Origin: Megachile rotundata
Taxonomy: Eukaryota; Arthropoda; Insecta; Hymenoptera; Megachilidae
DNA length: 64,000 nt
Direction of reading: 5' to 3'
Assembly: GCF_050947335.1 (NCBI RefSeq)
Contig: NC_134988.1
Coordinates: 310,001 to 374,000 of the forward strand
Below are positions 16,201 through 32,726 of this stretch, one piece after another. Both the position numbers and the translations under genes were made by a program. Each line of letters starts with the position of its first letter. Positions within the stretch are counted from its first letter, which is position 1. The notes below the pieces were generated by a model. The model saw only the letters and a list, made by a program, of their open reading frames with translations, had not been told where the DNA came from and searched no databases.

Positions 16201-19045
16201 CACAATCATACAATCACTATCATACAATCACAATCATACAATCACAATCATACAATCGCAATCATACAATCGAATTCATACAATCGCAATCATACAATCA
16301 CAATCATACAATCGCAATCATACAATCACAATCATACAATCACAATCATACAATCACAATCATACAATCGAATTCATACAATCGCAATCATACAATCGCA
16401 ATCATACAATCGCAATCATACAATTACAATCTCCCAAATACAATCTCCCAAATACAATCATACAATCACAATCATACAATCACAATCATACAATCACAAT
16501 CATACAATCACAATCATACTATCACAATCATACAATCACAATCATACAATCACAATCATACAATCACAATCATACAATCACAATCATACAATCACAATCA
16601 TACATTCAAAATCATGCAATCACAACCATACAATCACAATCATGCAATCACAATCATACAATCACTATCATACAATCACAATCATACAATCACAATCATA
16701 CTATCACAATCATACAATCACAATCATACAATCACAATCATACAATCACAATCATACATTCAAAATCATGCAATCACAACCATACAATCACAATCATGCA
16801 ATAACAATCATACAATCACAATCATACATTCAAAATCATGCAATCACAATCATACAATCACAATCATGCAATCACAATCATACAATCACAATCATACAAT
16901 CACAATCATACAATCACAATCATACTATCACAATCATACAATCACAATCATACAATCACAATCATACAATCACAATCATACAATCACAATCATACAATCA
17001 CAATCATACAATCACAATCATACAATCACAATCATACAATCACAATCATACAATCACTATCATACAATCACAATCATACAATCACAGTCCTACAATCGCA
17101 AGCATACAATCACATTCATACAATCTCAATCATACAATCTCAATCATACAATCACAATCATACAATTACAATCATACAATTACAATCATACAACCACAAT
17201 CATACAATCACAATCATACATTCAAAATCATGCAATCACAATCATACAATCACAATCATGCAATCACAATCATACAATCACAATCATACAATCACTATCA
17301 TACAATCACAATCATACAATCACAATCATACAATCGCAAGCATACAATCACATTCATACAATCTCAATCATACAATCTCAATCATACAATCACAATCATA
17401 CAATTACAATCATACAATTACAATCATACAATCACAATCATACAATCACAATCATACTATCACAATCATACAATCACAATCATACAATCACTATCATACA
17501 ATCACAATCATACAATCACAATCATACAATCGCAAGCATACAATCACATTCATACAATCGCTATCATACAATCTCAATCATACAATCACAATCATACAAT
17601 TACAATTATACAATTACAATCATACAATCTCAATCATACAATCTCAATCATACAATCACAATCATACAATTACAATCATACAATTACAATCATACAATCA
17701 CAATCATACAATCACTATCATACAATCACAATCATACAATCACAATCATACAATCGCAATCATACAATCGAATTCATACAATCGCAATCATACAATCACA
17801 ATCATACAATCGCAATCATACAATCACAATCATACAATCACAATCATACAATCACAATCATACAATCGAATTCATACAATCGCAATCATACAATCGCAAT
17901 CATACAATCGCAATCATACAATCGCAATCATACAATTACAATCTCCCAAATACAATCTCCCAAATACAATCATACAATCACAATCATACAATCACAATCA
18001 TACAATCACAATCATGCAATCACAATCATACTATCACAATCATACAATCACAATCATACAATCACAATCATACAATCACAATCATACAATCACAATCATA
18101 CAATCACAATCATACAATCACAATCATACATTCAAAATCATGCAATCACAACCATACAATCACAATCATGCAATCACAATCATACAATCACAATCATACA
18201 TTCGAAATCATGCAATCACAATCATACAATCACAATCATGCAATCACAATCATACAATCACAATCATACAATCACAATCATACAATCACAATCATACTAT
18301 CACAATCATACAATCACAATCATACGATTACAATCTCCCAAATACAATCTCCCAAATACAATCATACAATCACAATCATACAATCACAATCATACAATCA
18401 CAATCATACAATCACAATCATACAATCACAATCATACTATCACAATCATACAATCACAATCATACAATCACAATCATACAATCACAATCATACATTCAAA
18501 ATCATGCAATCACAACCATACAATCACAATCATGCAATCACAATCATACAATCACAATCATACATTCAAAATCATGCAATCACAATCATACAATCACAAT
18601 CATGCAATCACAATCATAGAATCACAATCATACAATCACAATCATACAATCACAATCATACTATCACAATCATACAATCACAATCATACAATCACAATCA
18701 TACAATCACAATCATACATTCAAAATCATGCAATCACAACCATACAATCACAATCATGCAATAACAATCATACAATCACAATCATACATTCAAAATCATG
18801 CAATCACAATCATACAATCACAATCATGCAATCACAGTCATACAATCACAATCATACAATCACAATCATACAATCACAATCATACTATCACAATCATACA
18901 ATCACAATCATACAATCACAATCATACAATCACAATCATACAATCACAATCATACAGTCACAATTATACAATCACAATCATACAATCACAATCATACAAT
19001 CACAATCATACAATCACTATCATACAATCACAATCATACAATCAC
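13221..19045 (+). repeat. Run of about 1.93-kb higher-order repeats
   Basis: The rare unit containing CAGTCCT occurs at 13,221, 15,153, 17,085 and 19,045, spaced 1,932, 1,932 and 1,960 bp (138, 138 and 140 units). The TAA-bearing GCAATAACAATCAT unit tracks it, with TAA ending at 12,954, 14,872, 16,804 and 18,764. Each block holds two CTCCCAAAT pairs and the full set of variant units. Neighbouring blocks are not identical inside: the passage between the markers alternates between two arrangements, so the true period may be two blocks. Confidence 0.78.
14725..18590 (+). repeat. 3.8-kb segment duplicated at 35.3-39.1 kb, copy 1
   Basis: Markers match those near 35.3-39.1 kb at an offset of 20,566 bp (1,469 units): AGAATC at 14,725, TAA at 14,872, CAGTCC at 15,153, CTCCC at 15,591 and 16,431, TAA at 16,804. 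From about 17.0 kb the offset is 20,552 (CAGTCC 17,085; CTCCC 17,943 and 18,335). The copies differ by single units and by private substitutions. Confidence 0.83.
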
Positions 19046-19412
19046 AGTCCTACAATCGCAAGCATACAATCACATTCATACAATCTCAATCATACAATCT
19101 CAATCATACAATCACAATCATACAATTACAATCATACAATTACAATCATACAACCACAATCATACAATCACAATCATACATTCAAAATCATGCAATCACA
19201 ATCATACAATCACAATCATGCAATCACAATCATACAATCACAATCATACAATTACAATCATACAATCACAATCATACAATCACTATCATACAATCACAAT
19301 CATACAATCACAATCATACAATCACAATCATACAATCACAATCATACAATCGAATTCATACAATCGCAATCATACAATCGCAATCATACAATCGCAATCA
19401 TACGATTACAAT

Positions 19413-21890
19413 CTCCCAAATACAATCTCCCAAATACAATCATACAATCACAATCATACAATCACAATCATACAATCACAATCATACAATCACAATCATA
19501 CAATCACAATCATACAATCACAATCATACAATCACAATCATACATTCAAAATCATGCAATCACAACCATACAATCACAATCATGCAATCACAATCATACA
19601 ATCACAATCATACATTCAAAATCATGCAATCACAATCATACAATCACAATCATGCAATCACAATCATACAATCACAATCATACAATCACAATCATACAAT
19701 CGCAAGCATACAATCACATTCATACAATCTCAATCATACAATCTCAATCATACAATCACAATCATACAATTACAATCATACAATTACAATCATACAATCA
19801 CAATCATACAATCACAATCATACATTCAAAATCATGCAATCACAATCATACAATCACAATCATGCAATCACAATCATACAATCACAATCATACAATCACA
19901 ATCATACAATCACAATCGTACAATCGCAAGCATACAATCACATTCATACAATCTCAATCATACAATCTCAATCATACAATCACAATCATACAATTACAAT
20001 CATACAATTACAATCATACAATCACAATCATACAATCACTATCATAGAATCACAATCATACAATCACAATCATACAATCGCAATCATACAATCGAATTCA
20101 TACAATCGCAATCATACAATCACAATCATACAATCGCAATCATACAATCACAATCATACAATCACAATCATACAATCACAATCATACAATCGAATTCATA
20201 CAATCGCAATCATACAATCGCAATCATACAATCGCAATCATACAATTACAATCTCCCAAATACAATCTCCCAAATACAATCATACAATCACAATCATACA
20301 ATCACAATCATACAATCACAATCATACAATCACAATCATACTATCACAATCATACAATCACAATCATACAATCACAATCATACAATCACAATCATACAAT
20401 CACAATCATACATTCAAAATCATGCAATCACAACCATACAATCACAATCATGCAATCACAATCATACAATCACTATCATACAATCACAATCATACAATCA
20501 CAATCATACAATCGCAAGCATACAATCACATTCATACAATCTCAATCATACAATCTCAATCATACAATCACAATCATACAATTACAATCATATAATTACA
20601 ATCATACAATCACAATCATACAATCACTATCATACAATCACAATCATACAATCACAATCATACAATCGCAATCGTACAATCGAATTCATACAACCGCAAT
20701 CATACAATCACAATCATACAATCGCAATCATACAATCACAATCACACAATCACAATCATACAATCACAATCATACAATCGAATTCATACAATCGCAATCA
20801 TGCAATCACAATCATACAACCGCAATCATACAATTACAATCTCCCAAATACAATCTCCCAAATACAATCACACAATCACAATCATACAATCACAATCATA
20901 CAATCACAATCATACAATCACAATCATACTATCACAATCATACAATCACAATCATACATTCAAAATCATGCAATCACAATCATACAATCACAATCATGCA
21001 ATCACAATCATACAATCACAATCATACAATCACAATCATACAATCACAATCATACAATCACAATCATACAATCACAATCATACAATCACAATCATACAAT
21101 CACAATCATACAATCACAATCATACAATCACTATCATACAATCACAATCATACAATCACAATCATACAATCGCAAGCATACAAACACATTCATACAATCT
21201 CAATCATACAATCTCAATCATACAATCACAATCATACAATTACAATCATACAATTACAATCATACAACCACAATCATACAATCACAATCATACATTCAAA
21301 ATCATGCAATCACAATCATACAATCACAATCATACAATCGCAATCATACAATCGAATTCATACAATCGCAATCATACAATCACAATCATACAATCGCAAT
21401 CATACAATCACAATCATACAATCACAATCATACAATCACAATCATACAATCGAATTCATACAATCGCAATCATACAATCGCAATCATACAATCGCAATCA
21501 TACGATTACAATCTCCCAAATACAATCTCCCAAATACAATCATACAATCACAATCATACAATCACAATCATACATTCAAAATCATGCAATCACAACCATA
21601 CAATCACAATCATGCAATAACAATCATACAATCACAATCATACATTCAAAATCATGCAATCACAATCATACAATCACAATCATGCAATCACAATCATACA
21701 ATCACAATCATACAATCACAATCATACAATCACAATCATACTATCACAATCATACAATCACAATCATACAATCACAATCATACAATCACAATCATACAAT
21801 CACAATCATACAATCACAATCATACAATCACAATCATACAATCACAATCATACAATCACAATCATACAATCACTATCATACAATCACAAT
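19413..21890 (+). repeat. Dispersed higher-order block, copy 2 of 3
   Basis: Partner of 9,473-12,000 and 32,727-34,890. It shares CGTACAATCG (19,917), the CGCAATCGTACAATCG stretch (20,663), CTCCC at 20,253 and 20,841 (588 bp apart, as in copy 1), CAAACACATT at 21,181 and the TAA unit ending at 21,620. It carries private changes, for example AGAATC at 20,046 and CACACAATC at 20,871. Confidence 0.85.
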
Positions 21891-23352
21891 CATACAATCA
21901 CAATCCTACGATCGCAAGCATACAATCACATTCATACAATCTCAATCATACAATCTCAATCATACAATCACAATCATACAATTACAATCATACAATTACA
22001 ATCATACAACCACAATCATACAATCACAATCATACATTCAAAATCATGCAATCACATTCATACAATCTCAATCATACAATCTCAATCATACAATCACAAT
22101 CATACAATTACAATCATACAATTACAATCATACAACCACAATCATACAATCACAATCATACATTCAAAATCATGCAATCACAATCATACAATCACAATCA
22201 TACAATCGCAATCATACAATCGAATTCATACAATCGCAATCATACAATCACAATCATACAATCGCAATCATACAATCACAATCATACAATCACAATCATA
22301 CAATCACAATCATACAATCGAATTCATACAATCGCAATCATACAATCGCAATCATACAATCGCAATCATACGATTACAATCTCCCAAATACAATCTCCCA
22401 AATACAATCATACAATCACAATCATACAATCACAATCATACAATCACAATCATACAATCACAATCATACTATCACAATCATACAATCACAATCATACAAT
22501 CACAATCATACAATCACAATCATACATTCAAAATCATGCAATCACAACCATACAATCACAATCATGCAATCACAATCATACAATCACAATCATACATTCA
22601 AAATCATGCAATCACAATCATACAATCACAATCATGCAATCACAATCATACAATCACAATCATACAATCACAATCATACAATCACAATCATACTATCACA
22701 ATCATACAATCACAATCATACAATCACAATCATACAATCACAATCATACAATCACAATCATACAATCACAATCATACAATCACAATCATACAATCACAAT
22801 CATACAATCACAATCATACAATCACTATCATACAATCACAATCATACAATCACAATCCTACGATCGCAAGCATACAATCACATTCATACAATCTCAATCA
22901 TACAATCTCAATCATACAATCACAATCATACAATTACAATCATACAATTACAATCATACAACCACAATCATACAATCACAATCATACATTCAAAATCATG
23001 CAATCACATTCATACAATCTCAATCATACAATCTCAATCATACAATCACAATCATACAATTACAATCATACAATTACAATCATACAACCACAATCATACA
23101 ATCACAATCATACATTCAAAATCATGCAATCACAATCATACAATCACAATCATACAATCGCAATCATACAATCGAATTCATACAATCGCAATCATACAAT
23201 CACAATCATACAATCGCAATCATACAATCACAATCATACAATCACAATCATACAATCACAATCATACAATCGAATTCATACAATCGCAATCATACAATCG
23301 CAATCATACAATCGCAATCATACGATTACAATCTCCCAAATACAATCTCCCA
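21513..23352 (+). repeat. Local higher-order repeats with 868- and 952-bp spacing
   Basis: CTCCCAAAT pairs at 21,513, 22,381 and 23,333 are 868 and 952 bp apart (62 and 68 units). The palindromic CGATCG unit occurs at 21,909 and 22,861, also 952 bp apart, each time followed by AAGCAT and ACATTCAT units. This is the shortest clear tandem form of the complete higher-order repeat in the window. Confidence 0.82.
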
Positions 23353-24756
23353 AATACAATCATACAATCACAATCATACAATCACAATCATACAATCACA
23401 ATCATACAATCACAATCATACTATCACAATCATACAATCACAATCATACAATCACAATCATACAATCACAATCATACATTCAAAATCATGCAATCACAAC
23501 CATACAATCACAATCATGCAATCACAATCATACAATCACAATCATACATTCAAAATCATGCAATCACAATCATACAATCACAATCATGCAATCACAATCA
23601 TAGAATCACAATCATACAATCACAATCATACAATCACAATCATACTATCACAATCATACAATCACAATCATACAATCACAATCATACAATCACAATCATA
23701 CATTCAAAATCATGCAATCACAACCATACAATCACAATCATGCAATAACAATCATACAATCACAATCATACATTCAAAATCATGCAATCACAATCATACA
23801 ATCACAATCATGCAATCACAATCATACAATCACAATCATACAATCACAATCATACAATCACAATCATACTATCACAATCATACAATCACAATCATACAAT
23901 CACAATCATACAATCACAATCATACAATCACAATCATACAATCACAATCATACAATCACAATCATACAATCACAATCATACAATCACAATCATACAATCA
24001 CTATCATACAATCACAATCATACAATCACAGTCCTACAATCGCAAGCATACAATCACATTCATACAATCTCAATCATACAATCTCAATCATACAATCACA
24101 ATCATACAATTACAATCATACAATTACAATCATACAACCACAATCATACAATCACAATCATACATTCACAATCATGCAATCACAATCATACAATCACAAT
24201 CATGCAATCACAATCATACAATTACAATCATACAATTACAATCATACAATCACAATCATACAATCACAATCATACTATCACAATCATACAATCACAATCA
24301 TACAATCACTATCATACAATCACAATCATACAATCACAATCATACAATCGCAAGCATACAATCACATTCATACAATCGCTATCATACAATCTCAATCATA
24401 CAATCACAATCATACAATTACAATTATACAATTACAATCATACAATCTCAATCATACAATCTCAATCATACAATCACAATCATACAATTACAATCATACA
24501 ATTACAATCATACAATCACAATCATACAATCACTATCATACAATCACAATCATACAATCACAATCATACAATCGCAATCATACAATCGAATTCATACAAT
24601 CGCAATCATACAATCACAATCATACAATCGCAATCATACAATCACAATCATACAATCACAATCATACAATCACAATCATACAATCGAATTCATACAATCG
24701 CAATCATACAATCGCAATCATACAATCGCAATCATACAATCGCAATCATACAATTA

Positions 24757-24812
24757 CAATCTCCCAAATACAATCTCCCAAATACAATCTCCCAAATACA
24801 ATCATACAATCA
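24757..24812 (+). repeat. Three CTCCCAAAT units in a row
   Basis: CTCCCAAAT occurs at 24,771, 24,785 and 24,799. With the quadruple at 7,150 it shows that the usual pair can change copy number by single 14-bp steps. Confidence 0.9.
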
Positions 24813-25581
24813 CAATCATACAATCACAATCATACAATCACAATCATGCAATCACAATCATACTATCACAATCATACAATCACAATCATACAATCACAAT
24901 CATACAATCACAATCATACAATCACAATCATACAATCACAATCATACAATCACAATCATACATTCAAAATCATGCAATCACAACCATACAATCACAATCA
25001 TGCTATCACAATCATACAATCACAATCATACATTCGAAATCATGCAATCACAATCATACAATCACAATCATGCAATCACAATCATACAATCACAATCATA
25101 CAATCACAATCATACAATCACAATCATACTATCACAATCATACAATCACAATCATACGATTACAATCTCCCAAATACAATCTCCCAAATACAATCATACA
25201 ATCACAATCATACAATCACAATCATACAATCACAATCATACAATCACAATCATACTATCACAATCATACAATCACAATCATACAATCACAATCATACAAT
25301 CACAATCATACATTCAAAATCATGCAATCACAACCATACAATCACAATCATGCAATCACAATCATACAATCACAATCATACATTCAAAATCATGCAATCA
25401 CAATCATACAATCACAATCATGCAATCACAATCATAGAATCACAATCATACAATCACAATCATACAATCACAATCATACTATCACAATCATACAATCACA
25501 ATCATACAATCACAATCATACAATCACAATCATACATTCAAAATCATGCAATCACAACCATACAATCACAATCATGCAATA

Positions 25582-28500
25582 ACAATCATACAATCACAAT
25601 CATACATTCAAAATCATGCAATCACAATCATACAATCACAATCATGCAATCACAATCATACAATCACAATCATACAATCACAATCATACAATCACAATCA
25701 TACTATCACAATCATACAATCACAATCATACAATCACAATCATACAATCACAATCATACAATCACAATCATACAATCACAATCATACAATCACAATCATA
25801 CAATCACAATCATACAATCACAATCATACAATCACAATCATACAATCACTATCATACAATCACAATCATACAATCACAGTCCTACAATCGCAAGCATACA
25901 ATCACATTCATACAATCTCAATCATACAATCTCAATCATACAATCACAATCATACAATTACAATCATACAATTACAATCATACAACCACAATCATACAAT
26001 CACAATCATACATTCAAAATCATGCAATCACAATCATACAATCACAATCATGCAATCACAATCATACAATCACAATCATACAATCACTATCATACAATCA
26101 CAATCATACAATCACAATCATACAATCGCAAGCATACAATCACATTCATACAATCTCAATCATACAATCTCAATCATACAATCACAATCATACAATTACA
26201 ATCATACAATTACAATCATACAATCACAATCATACAATCACAATCATACTATCACAATCATACAATCACAATCATACAATCACTATCATACAATCACAAT
26301 CATACAATCACAATCATACAATCGCAAGCATACAATCACATTCATACAATCGCTATCATACAATCTCAATCATACAATCACAATCATACAATTACAATTA
26401 TACAATTACAATCATACAATCTCAATCATACAATCTCAATCATACAATCACAATCATACAATTACAATCATACAATTACAATCATACAATCACAATCATA
26501 CAATCACTATCATACAATCACAATCATACAATCACAATCATACAATCGCAATCATACAATCGAATTCATACAATCGCAATCATACAATCACAATCATACA
26601 ATCGCAATCATACAATCACAATCATACAATCACAATCATACAATCACAATCATACAATCGAATTCATACAATCGCAATCATACGATCGCAATCATACAAT
26701 CGCAATCATACAATCGCAATCATACAATCGCAATCATACAATTACAATCTCCCAAATACAATCTCCCAAATACAATCATACAATCACAATCATACAATCA
26801 CAATCATACAATCACAATCATGCAATCACAATCATACTATCACAATCATACAATCACAATCATACAATCACAATCATACAATCACAATCATACAATCACA
26901 ATCATACAATCACAATCATACAATCACAATCATACATTCAAAATCATGCAATCACAACCATACAATCACAATCATGCAATCACAATCATACAATCACAAT
27001 CATACATTCGAAATCATGCAATCACAATCATACAATCACAATCATGCAATCACAATCATACAATCACAATCATACAAACACAATCATACAATCACAATCA
27101 TACAATCACAATCATACAATCACAATCATACAATCACAATCATACAATCACAATCATACAATCACAATCATACAATCACTATCATACAATCACAATCATA
27201 CAATCACAATCATACAATCGCAAGCATACAATCACATTCATACAATCACAATCATACAATCACAATCATACAATCACAATCATACAATCACAATCATACA
27301 ATCACTATCATACAATCACAATCATATAATCGTAATCATACAATCACTATCATACAATCACAATCATACAATCACAATCATACAATCGCAAGCATACAAT
27401 CACATTCATACAATCTCAATCATACAATCTCAATCATACAATCACAATCATACAATTACAATCATACAATTACAATCATACAACCACAATCATACAATCA
27501 CAATCATACATTCAAAATCATGCAATCACAATCATACAATCACAATCATGCAATCACAATCATACAATCACAATCATACAATCACTATCATACAATCACA
27601 ATCATACAATCGCAATCATACAATCGCAAGCATACAATCACATTCATACAATCTCAATCATACAATCTCAATCATACAATCACAATCATACAATTACAAT
27701 CATACAATCACAATCATACAATCACAATCATACAATCACAATCATACTATCACAATCATACAATCACAATCATACAATCACAATCATACAATCACAATCA
27801 TACTATCGCAATCATACAATCACAATCATAGAATCACAATCATACAATCACAATCATACGATGACAATCATACAATCACAATCATAAAATCGCAATCATA
27901 CAATTAGAATCTCCCAATTACAATCATACAATCACAATCATGCAATCACAATCATACAATCGCAATCCTACAATCACAGTCATACAATCACAATCATACT
28001 ATCACAATCATACAATCACAATCATACAATCACAATCATACAATCACAATCATACATTCAAAATCATGCAATCACAACCATACAATCACAATCATGCAAT
28101 CACAATCATACAATCACAATCATACATTCAAAATCATGCAATCACAATCATACAATCACAATCATGCAATCACAATCATACAATCACAATCATACAATCG
28201 AATTCATACAATCGCAATCATACAATCGCAATCATACAATCGCAATCATACGATTACAATCTCCCAAATACAATCTCCCAAATACAATCATACAATCACA
28301 ATCATACAATCACAATCATACAATCACAATCATACAATCACAATCATACTATCACAATCATACAATCACAATCATACAATCACAATCATACAATCACAAT
28401 CATACATTCAAAATCATGCAATCACAACCATACAATCACAATCATGCAATCACAATCATACAATCACAATCATACATTCAAAATCATGCAATCACAATCA

Positions 28501-28675
28501 TACAATCACAATCATGCAATCACAATCATAGAATCACAATCATACAATCACAATCATACAATCACAATCATACTATCACAATCATACAATCACAATCATA
28601 CAATCACAATCATACAATCACAATCATACATTCAAAATCATGCAATCACAACCATACAATCACAATCATGCAATA
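25582..28675 (+). repeat. 3.07-kb higher-order repeat, copy 1
   Basis: Tandem partner of 28,676-30,993. Shared markers: TAA ends at 25,582 and 28,676 (3,094 bp apart), CAGTCC at 25,877 and 28,957 (3,080), CGATCGCAATC at 26,683 and 29,763 (3,080), CGATGA cassette at 27,859 and 30,925 (3,066), CTCCC at 28,261 and 31,327 (3,066). The offset falls in 14-bp steps, so the second copy lost single units at separate places. This copy contains the ATATAATCGTAATCAT variant near 27,325. Confidence 0.85.
27858..27927 (+). repeat. Five-unit marker cassette, copy 1
   Basis: Five successive variant units: ACGATGACAATCAT, consensus, AAAATCGCAATCAT, ACAATTAGAATCTC, CCAATTACAATCAT. The combination occurs five times in the window and carries several stop codons, which ends the open frames. 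This copy has CCAATTACAATCAT as its fifth unit, a form shared only with copy 2. It contains a single CTCCCAA motif, not the usual pair. Confidence 0.92.
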
Positions 28676-30993
28676 ACAATCATACAATCACAATCATACA
28701 TTCAAAATCATGCAATCACAATCATACAATCACAATCATGCAATCACAATCATACAATCACAATCATACAATCACAATCATACAATCACAATCATACTAT
28801 CACAATCATACAATCACAATCATACAATCACAATCATACAATCACAATCATACAATCACAATCATACAATCACAATCATACAATCACAATCATACAATCA
28901 CAATCATACAATCACAATCATACAATCACTATCATACAATCACAATCATACAATCACAGTCCTACAATCGCAAGCATACAATCACATTCATACAATCTCA
29001 ATCATACAATCTCAATCATACAATCACAATCATACAATTACAATCATACAATTACAATCATACAACCACAATCATACAATCACAATCATACATTCAAAAT
29101 CATGCAATCACAATCATACAATCACAATCATGCAATCACAATCATACAATCACAATCATACAATCACTATCATACAATCATAATCATACAATCACAATCA
29201 TACAATCGCAAGCATACAATCACATTCATACAATCTCAATCATACAATCTCAATCATACAATCACAATCATACAATTACAATCATACAATTACAATCATA
29301 CAATCACAATCATACAATCACAATCATACTATCACAATCATACAATCACAATCATACAATCACTATCATACAATCACAATCATACAATCACAATCATACA
29401 ATCGCAAGCATACAATCACATTCATACAATCGCTATCATACAATCTCAATCATACAATCACAATCATACAATTACAATTATACAATTACAATCATACAAT
29501 CTCAATCATACAATCTCAATCATACAATCACAATCATACAATTACAATCATACAATTACAATCATACAATCACAATCATACAATCACTATCATACAATCA
29601 CAATCATACAATCACAATCATACAATCGCAATCATACAATCGAATTCATACAATCGCAATCATACAATCACAATCATACAATCGCAATCATACAATCACA
29701 ATCATACAATCACAATCATACAATCACAATCATACAATCGAATTCATACAATCGCAATCATACGATCGCAATCATACAATCGCAATCATACAATCGCAAT
29801 CATACAATTACAATCTCCCAAATACAATCTCCCAAATACAATCATACAATCACAATCATACAATCACAATCATACAATCACAATCATGCAATCACAATCA
29901 TACTATCACAATCATACAATCACAATCATACAATCACAATCATACAATCACAATCATACAATCACAATCATACAATCACAATCATACAATCACAATCATA
30001 CATTCAAAATCATGCAATCACAACCATACAATCACAATCATGCAATCACAATCATACAATCACAATCATACATTCGAAATCATGCAATCACAATCATACA
30101 ATCACAATCATGCAATCACAATCATACAATCACAATCATACAAACACAATCATACAATCACAATCATACAATCACAATCATACAATCACAATCATACAAT
30201 CACAATCATACAATCACAATCATACAATCACAATCATACAATCACTATCATACAATCACAATCATACAATCACAATCATACAATCGCAAGCATACAATCA
30301 CATTCATACAATCACAATCATACAATCACAATCATACAATCACAATCATACAATCACAATCATACAATCACTATCATACAATCACAATCATATAATCGTA
30401 ATCATACAATCACTATCATACAATCACAATCATACAATCACAATCATACAATCGCAAGCATACAATCACATTCATACAATCTCAATCATACAATCTCAAT
30501 CATACAATCACAATCATACAATTACAATCATACAATTACAATCATACAACCACAATCATACAATCACAATCATACATTCAAAATCATGCAATCACAATCA
30601 TACAATCACAATCATGCAATCACAATCATACAATCACAATCATACAATCACTATCATACAATCACAATCATACAATCGCAATCATACAATCGCAAGCATA
30701 CAATCACATTCATACAATCTCAATCATACAATCACAATCATACAATCACAATCATACAATTACAATCATACAATCACAATCATACAATCACAATCATACA
30801 ATCACAATCATACTATCACAATCATACAATCACAATCATACAATCACAATCATACAATCACAATCATACTATCGCAATCATACAATCACAATCATAGAAT
30901 CACAATCATACAATCACAATCATACGATGACAATCATACAATCACAATCATAAAATCGCAATCATACAATTAGAATCTCCCAATTACAATCAT
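28676..30993 (+). repeat. 3.07-kb higher-order repeat, copy 2; also copied at 52.9-55.2 kb
   Basis: Besides its tandem partner on the left, this block matches 52,868-55,185 at an offset of 24,192 bp (1,728 units): TAA 28,676 and 52,868, CGATCG 29,763 and 53,955, CGATGA 30,925 and 55,117, CTCCC 31,327 and 55,519. CAGTCC is 24,206 bp apart, one unit more. It contains a private TCATAATC change near 29,179. Confidence 0.86.
30924..30993 (+). repeat. Five-unit marker cassette, copy 2
   Basis: Same five variant units as at 27,858, with the CCAATTACAATCAT fifth unit. It lies 3,066 bp (219 units) from copy 1. Confidence 0.92.
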
Positions 30994-32726
30994 ACAATCA
31001 CAATCATGCAATCACAATCATACAATCGCAATCCTACAATCACAATCATACAATCACAATCATACTATCACAATCATACAATCACAATCATACAATCACA
31101 ATCATACAATCACAATCATACATTCAAAATCATGCAATCACAACCATACAATCACAATCATGCAATCACAATCATACAATCACAATCATACATTCAAAAT
31201 CATGCAATCACAATCATACAATCACAATCATGCAATCACAATCATACAATCACAATCATACAATCGAATTCATACAATCGCAATCATACAATCGCAATCA
31301 TACAATCGCAATCATACGATTACAATCTCCCAAATACAATCTCCCAAATACAATCATACAATCACAATCATACAATCACAATCATACAATCACAATCATA
31401 CAATCACAATCATACTATCACAATCATACAATCACAATCATACAATCACAATCATACAATCACAATCATACATTCAAAATCATGCAATCACAACCATACA
31501 ATCACAATCATGCAATCACAATCATACAATCACAATCATACATTCAAAATCATGCAATCACAATCATACAATCACAATCATGCAATCACAATCATACAAT
31601 CACAATCATACAATCACAATCATACAATCGCAAGCATACAATCACATTCATACAATCTCAATCATACAATCTCAATCATACAATCACAATCATACAATTA
31701 CAATCATACAATTACAATCATACAATCACAATCATACAATCACAATCATACATTCAAAATCATGCAATCACAATCATACAATCACAATCATGCAATCACA
31801 ATCATACAATCACAATCATACAATCGCAAGCATACAATCACATTCATACAATATCAATCATACAATCTCAGTCATACAATCACAATCATACAATTACAAT
31901 CATACAATTACAATCATACAATCACAATCATACAATCACTATCATACAATCACAATCATACAATCACAATCATACAATCGCAAGCATACAATCACATTCA
32001 TACAATATCAATCATACAATCTCAGTCATACAATCACAATCATACAATTACAATCATACAATTACAATCATACAATCACAATCATACAATCACTATCATA
32101 CAATCACAATCATACAATCACAATCATACAATCGCAATCATACAATCGAATTCATACAATCGCAATCATACAATCACAATCATACAATCGCAATCATACA
32201 ATCACAATCATACAATCACAATCATACAATCACAATCATACAATCGAATTCATACAATCGCAATCATACAATCGCAATCATACAATCGCAATCATACGAT
32301 TACAATCTCCCAAATACAATCTCCCAAATACAATCATACAATTACAATCATACAATCACAATCATACAATCACAATCATACAATCACAATCATACTATCA
32401 CAATCATACAATCACAATCATACAATCACAATCATACAATCACAATCATACAATCTCAATCATACAATCACAATCATACAATTACAATCATACAATCACA
32501 ATCATACAATCACTATCATACAATCACAATCATACAATCACAATCATACAATCGCAATCATACAATCGAATTCATACAATCGCAATCATACAATCACAAT
32601 CATACAATCGCAATCATACAATCACAATCATACAATCACAATCATACAATCACAATCATACAATCGAATTCATACAATCGCAATCATACAATCGCAATCA
32701 TACAATCGCAATCATACGATTACAAT